Positions 61,001 to 64,000 of a stretch of DNA of 64,000 nt are shown in pieces; position 1 is the first letter of the stretch, and each line of letters begins with the position of its first letter. Source of the stretch: Limanda limanda (lineage: Eukaryota > Chordata > Actinopteri > Pleuronectiformes > Pleuronectidae). The position numbers and the translations under genes were made by a program. The stretch covers positions 22,972,118 to 23,036,117 of the forward strand of contig NC_083639.1 of NCBI RefSeq assembly GCF_963576545.1, given 5' to 3'. The notes beneath the pieces are model-generated. The model did not search any database, was not told the DNA's origin, and was given only the letters and a program-made list of their open reading frames with translations.

Positions 61001-64000
61001 GACTGGGGCAGGACATGTGTGCTGTGCAGGTTCACTGCAGGAGTCTGAATACAGGCAGCTGGCCTGAGCAGTGCCACACCACGCACAACCATACTTCTGG
61101 TCAGCTGTATGGCAGCGGCTGCAGTCAGATCGGCCCACAGAGCAGTTGTACAAAGTCACTGATGGCAGGAGAGACAGAGAAGAGTGTATGTTGAGGATTA
61201 AATGACATTGGGTCTTTGGAGATAAAAAAAAAATAACACAATACAATAAAAATATGTATGCAAATAAATAAAAATCGAATAAAGTACAATCAAATGTAAC
61301 TTTGGCCTCACCATAGAGATCATTAGAGCTGTCCACATGGAAGGTGTCCCTCCTCTTCACATACACCATGGCGTTGTATTCCTCCACTGGAGCGGAGTAC
61401 GTGTACTGGACAAACAGCAAATGGTTTCATTAAAAGAGACACTCATCTGCTACTTGTTACAGTCACAATACGACACATTAATGTGTGACAATGAGTGGCT
61501 GCACATTATCAGACCTGGTGTAGCTGACAGGTAATGTCAAAGTTGAATGGATTCATATCATCAGTTTCCACGTAGGCGTCCACCACCACCGTCTGCCCTT
61601 CAATGACCAACACACACTCGTAGTCCAGGTCTGTGTCCTGAACACGCAAAAGACGTATATAATAGAAATTACTGGAAGGTTAATAGGATCATTTCTGACA
61701 TGGTAAATGGTCTGTATATATATGGCGCTTTTCTAGTCTTGATGCCCACTCAAAGCACTTTACATTACAGTTTGCCATTCACATACAGTATGTTCATGCT
61801 GTGTGTGTCACCTGATAGAGGTGCAGGTTGCGGGCTAGTAAAGTGATCTTCCTCTCCACTCTGACAGGGAGCAACGATGAACCCTGGACCTTCTCCACAC
61901 AGGGACAAGCTGAAGAACCCCAGCTGACGAAGGAGCCCTCGTCCCCCTGTTGTTCATGACACACACACACACACACATACACACACATATTATGAACACA
62001 CAAATCCTTTCGTCCTCACTCTCTTGTTTGCATGACTGTAGTAGATGCTTTTTTGAAATTGTTTGCATACTACAGCCAGAGGGGGCACCAAAATTGGGAA
62101 TTTATTTTCATTAAAGCAACAAAGCTGGAGAAAGCTGCCTTAATGATGTCCTATTAGAAGATAAGGAAGCGTACAGCCATTCCGATGGACATCACTTTCC
62201 CATCCCTTCACCTTCCACACTGTTCTCCCGTGTGGTTCTCTGATTGGTCGAACAGAAGGTGTCCCTGTCTTCAAGAGCATCCTGAAGACTCACATCCTCT
62301 CCATGTTGAGCACAGTAAGTGCTCAACATGTCTAGCACTTACTGTGCATGTCTTCACCTGATCTCCTGCACTTTGTCTTATTGAACAGATTTAGTCCTTT
62401 GTAGTTAATTCAAGGTCTCCTCCTTTGGAAATTCCCTCCTACTTCACCTCGTTCCCTTTACCTGGCCCACTGCTTCCTGTAGCTCCAACCACAGAAACTA
62501 AACAAGAAACCAGCTCACCTGGATCAGTCTTTCAGGACCTGGCTGGTTGCATGGTGGAGGCATAATTTTTCAAAGTTTGCACTGTGTACATAACAATAAA
62601 CCAGTCTACACAACTCCCTATTTAAACAGTAGATCGGGAACCCTGAGACTGTGCTCATCTGTCCTTACAGACTCACAATTGAACCAATACTTACCAGTGC
62701 CAGATTATTGTTGGCAATATATCATCCTAAAATTCCTGATTAAAAATGTACTAACGATTATTTTTAGGCTTCTTCATATATCTGTTCTTTTAATTCCCTA
62801 ATTCCTTCTGCACTGCTTGCAATTTTCAGGTGAAGGTCTGCTGTCACTTCCTGATTCAGGCTGATCTAGATATTATTGATCTTGTATCTCTATTATTGTT
62901 ATTGTCATCATTAATTATGTACTTCCTTCTATATTTTTACCATTTGTTTTTTTTTGTAATGCAGCACTTTGTACTTTGTGTTAAAAAGGGCTCTATAAAA
63001 AAGTTACTATTGTTATGATCATTATACTCTAGGTATGTCCCTCCGATAACAGCTTTTAGAAAACTGTTTCCTGTAGTTATTTAGTTCTTGTCGGGTGCAA
63101 TTCATTTTCATCTCAAACTCAAAAAAATCGTCTTTTTTGGAATCAGTTAATGAAGAAAAATAACAAAAAGAGCACAGGTGTCAGACAGCAAAGGAGGAGC
63201 AGGGAAACAAGGGCAGAGCAGGAAGCTGGTTGAGCTTTGGTCCCATAGCAGGAGTAGAAAGTCCATTCAGGAGCTGAGAGCGCTGAGAGGCGGCTGAAGC
63301 TTTGAGAGGAAAAGTAGAGGAGGAGAAGAGAAGGAAGGACGTGACAGGAGGCGGCTGAACTCACCGGGAGGTAGGCATCAGCCGAATCATACTGGTAGTC
63401 CATCTCTGAGTCAGAATTGAACAGGTGGGGGTACGATGGGGCTGCCTGGTCAACCTCACCATCACCTGACAGCACAGTGGTAGCTGAAAATGTGGCTGTG
63501 TCATTTTCTGACTGGACAGCTCCCTCAGCAGGGACATCCACTTCTTCCGTTGGCCAGAGGACCACCTCAGGGTCAGCAGCTGGGATACCTCCCTCTGAAT
63601 CTTGCGTGGGCATCAGTATCGGCGGATGGGTCAGGTCTACATAGAAGGAGGGCTCAGAGTAAGCTGGTTCGTCCACTGGGTAGGGCGTTGGCAGGGGGAA
63701 GCCAGATGAGGTCGGGGTGGGAGGCTCAGCCAGGCTCGGTGCTCCCTCAGCTTCCTGGGTGTCGTTGGGGGGGGACTCCGTCACCGCCCCCAGGGGGAAA
63801 GAGTCTGGTATCACCAGAGGCATTGCAGGGTCCAGATCTCCACTTAGACCATCAGCCATGGTGACAGGCAGTAACTCTGCAGTCCCCACTGCAACAGTGG
63901 GCGTAACCACAGGACCTGCAGTTACACTCTGAGTGGCAATGATGAGCTCTACCGCTTCTGTCTCTTCTTCCTTCATGGTGGTGCCCTCTGGAGGCGTGGT
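49099..64000 (-). CDS. plxnb1: Plexin-B1, C-terminal ~1462 residues (26 exons; 5' part beyond window)
   Basis: Semaphorin-4D receptor. Exons in transcript order: 64000-63365 (partial), 61946-61812, 61637-61515, 61405-61312, 61158-60992, 60601-60450, 60273-60168, 58720-58584, 58386-58210, 58121-57896, 57539-57297, 57105-56926, 56793-56645, 55951-55851, 55514-55297, 55212-55034, 54942-54876, 54475-54329, 54174-54009, 53480-53377, 53251-53167, 52824-52658, 52366-52206, 50878-50731, 50595-50531, 50073-49998, 49902-49828, 49203-49099. All phases agree. Order of parts: mucin-like exon, PSI/IPT repeats, convertase site, transmembrane helix, split GAP domain with the Rho-binding domain inside, PDZ ligand VTDL. 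The ending [18 protein letters not shown] is the same as in human PLXNB1. Sema and the first PSI lie right of the window. Teleosts have a and b copies; I cannot tell which this is. Confidence 0.95.
49102..49113 (-). other. plxnb1: PDZ-binding C-terminus VTDL of plexin-B
   Basis: The last four codons encode VTDL followed by TGA. In class B plexins this motif binds the PDZ domains of PDZ-RhoGEF and LARG, linking the receptor to RhoA. It separates class B from class A, C and D plexins. Confidence 0.92.
49204..49827 (-). other. plxnb1 last intron
   Basis: A 624-bp AT-rich intron with GT-AG ends and no recognisable element. Confidence 0.8.
50103..50215 (+). repeat. Short interspersed repeat fragment (TTTATCAGAATCAGGTTTATT type)
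   Basis: The order 'atcagaatcaggtttatt', 'gtgtgagtttgcac' and 'aatatataaacaatgtacat' resembles a teleost retroelement tail. It lies in a plxnb1 intron, is truncated and has no visible target duplication. Confidence 0.4.
51287..51301. repeat. (TG)n microsatellite
   Basis: A short dinucleotide run directly visible in the plxnb1 intron at 50879-52205. Confidence 0.8.
51383..51720 (+). mobile_element. MITE copy, AAAGGTTCAGTGTCAAAGAT end
   Basis: This is the inverted partner of 43707-44008, with shared 'catgttgcagctgaatacc', 'ccaaacatgaaagagaacct', 'tccatagagaggacctgctc' and 'aaacactagtgaaaacat'. The far terminus is missing because another element (51725-51962) abuts it. Confidence 0.82.
51725..51962 (+). 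mobile_element. Truncated MITE related to 25437-26100
   Basis: It shares 'gttgaatttgaatgt', 'ggatgacacca', 'tgtttacccct' and 'gtgagtagataatgagtga' with the complete copy at 25437-26100. It ends in a degenerate 'aaataaatcccattaag'. It directly abuts the MITE at 51383-51720, forming a composite. Confidence 0.7.
52473..52492. repeat. (TCAC)n microsatellite
   Basis: About five tetranucleotide units, directly visible in a plxnb1 intron. A 'gaagaagttccac' segment is also duplicated just after it (52518-52548). Confidence 0.8.
53167..54174 (-). other. plxnb1: plxnb1 Rho GTPase-binding domain exons
   Basis: Exons 54174-54009, 53480-53377 and 53251-53167 encode the ubiquitin-like [39 protein letters not shown], and [12 protein letters not shown]. 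In plexin-B1 this domain binds Rac1, Rnd1 and RhoD. The lower end is His-rich ([10 protein letters not shown]), where human has a different linker. Confidence 0.88.
54876..55514 (-). other. plxnb1: plxnb1 juxtamembrane/GAP first half (C1)
   Basis: Exons 55514-55297, 55212-55034 and 54942-54876 encode [32 protein letters not shown], and NPKLMLRR followed by TETVVEKLL. The paired Arg in LMLRR corresponds to the catalytic Arg pair of plexin GAPs (R1677/R1678 in human numbering, from memory). The GAP acts on Rap (and has been reported for R-Ras) when semaphorin dimerises the receptor. Confidence 0.87.
56645..56793 (-). other. plxnb1: plxnb1 transmembrane exon
   Basis: The exon encodes [15 protein letters not shown] and then a hydrophobic helix of about 23 residues starting at [17 protein letters not shown] and ending with IYR. 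A basic [13 protein letters not shown] stop-transfer and coiled-coil start follows in the next exon. The helix has small-xxx-small GxxxG-like spacing that could favour dimerisation. Confidence 0.93.
56799..56815. repeat. (CA)n microsatellite
   Basis: A dinucleotide run just upstream of the transmembrane exon acceptor; on the transcript strand it is (TG)n next to the splice site. Confidence 0.8.
57995..58015 (-). other. plxnb1: Polybasic convertase-type site RRRRKRR in plxnb1
   Basis: Within exon 58121-57896 the codons read M-RRRRKRR-T. Human plexin-B1 has RRRR at the same place (between IPT repeats, before PETACSLG) and is cut there by furin-like convertases. The fish site is longer and more basic, and is followed by an unusual charged stretch [15 protein letters not shown]. 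Confidence 0.8.
58795..59340 (-). mobile_element. Decayed LINE 3' fragment (L2-like)
   Basis: The left edge has TTTATTTGTATAGCACTTTT, the typical tail end. At 59140-59290 there are traces of the RT C-terminus order (compare 'aggtgaggagtagaattttaaatt' in the LINE at 45270 with 'tagtaagcgtgagaattttgaa' here). No frame remains. It lies in the 1.4-kb plxnb1 intron 58721-60167. Confidence 0.5.
59640..59785 (+). mobile_element. SINE-like element tail
   Basis: The sequence has 'ggcggtgtggcttagggggtag', 'gtgtccttggcaagatactgaacccc' and 'taagtcgctttgaacaaaagcgtcagctaaa' in the order of a widespread teleost SINE. The start may preserve a tRNA-derived A box, but no functional tRNA is encoded. Confidence 0.65.
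61702..61785 (-). repeat. Interspersed repeat, inverted copy of 12178-12262
   Basis: In reverse complement it reads TGTAAAGTGCTTTGAGTGGG and then 'catcaagactagaaaagcgcc...tatatacagaccatttacca'. It agrees closely with the copy in setd5. It lies in the plxnb1 intron 61638-61811. Confidence 0.8.
61947..63364 (-). other. plxnb1 intron after the mucin-like exon
   Basis: This intron starts with a (CA)n run (61959-61987) next to the acceptor. It contains a probable TE-derived segment at about 62160-62500 with two overlapping hairpins (62302-62347). It ends in AT-rich unique sequence. No exon supported. Confidence 0.7.
62302..62347. repeat. Two overlapping, mutually exclusive inverted repeats
   Basis: Hairpin A: CATGTTGAGC (62302-62311) pairs with GCTCAACATG (62321-62330). 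Hairpin B: GCACAGTAAGTGCT (62310-62323) pairs with AGCACTTACTGTGC (62334-62347). Both are perfect. The right arm of A overlaps the left arm of B, so only one can form at a time. Confidence 0.85.
63365..64000 (-). other. plxnb1: plxnb1 mucin-like extracellular exon (partial)
   Basis: At least 212 residues rich in Thr, Ser, Pro, Glu and Asp, for example [19 protein letters not shown] and [14 protein letters not shown]. It has only few Cys. Such an O-glycosylated insert between PSI/IPT units is a mark of plexin-B1 compared with B2 and B3. The exon continues past the right edge of the window. Confidence 0.85.

Larger units (their letters stand above)
57297..61158 (-). other. plxnb1: plxnb1 PSI and IPT/TIG repeat exons
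   Basis: Exon 61158-60992 has a Cys-rich [28 protein letters not shown]. The IPT series follows: [20 protein letters not shown] (60601-60450), [20 protein letters not shown] (58720-58584) and [16 protein letters not shown] (58121-57896). It continues to [15 protein letters not shown] (57539-57297). These form the rigid stalk below the sema ring of plexins. Confidence 0.9.

Noticed and set aside
63490..63864. Plus-strand frame over the plexin mucin-like exon
   Set aside because: It is an antisense shadow of a Pro/Ser/Thr-rich coding exon, which rarely yields stops on the other strand.
49099..64000. plxnb2 or plxnb3 instead of plxnb1
   Set aside because: The mucin-like insert, the polybasic cleavage site and the detailed cytoplasmic sequence including the last 18 residues fit B1 best; VTDL alone would not decide.

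Overview
The window is vertebrate genomic DNA. It has multi-exon genes with GT-AG introns, CpG-rich promoters and many interspersed repeats. The repeats (L2/Rex1-like LINE, hAT elements with 8-bp target duplications, Tc1-like fragments, and MITEs and SINE tails common in fish) and the small to medium introns point to a teleost, probably a percomorph. All three well-supported genes are on the minus strand, so they read from right to left.

Left part (about 4.6-34.7 kb): a complete setd5 orthologue. I joined 23 coding exons; every phase fits, giving one reading frame of 1479 residues (human SETD5 is about 1440). The start codon is at 19435-19437 and the stop at 5500-5502. A 5'UTR exon, a 14-kb 5'UTR intron and a CpG/CCAAT-box promoter near 34.1-34.7 kb lie upstream. 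One intron starts with GC instead of GT. At the far left (116-169) there may be the last coding exon of an unidentified plus-strand gene.

Middle part (37.7-42.8 kb): a compact gene with 6 coding exons and 184 residues, combining a UBA-like N-terminus with a PTH2 (archaeal/eukaryotic type peptidyl-tRNA hydrolase) domain. Its third intron carries a hAT insertion with a perfect 8-bp target duplication. From 43.0 to 46.4 kb is a transposon cluster: a duplicated AT-rich repeat, a MITE, and a 5'-truncated LINE that still has an open 461-codon reverse transcriptase frame.

Right part (46.8-64 kb): the 3' two thirds of plxnb1 (plexin-B1), 26 coding exons joined in frame, about 1462 residues from a mucin-like extracellular exon to the class-B plexin PDZ ligand VTDL. 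The sema domain lies beyond the right edge.

Functionally these are a chromatin co-regulator, a ubiquitin/translation-associated housekeeping-type enzyme and a semaphorin receptor; nothing suggests a shared pathway. I saw no CRISPR array, tRNA, rRNA or operon. I found no convincing new biological system; the best leads are local oddities such as the GC-AG intron, the degenerate SET core, two mutually exclusive hairpins and several datable insertions.
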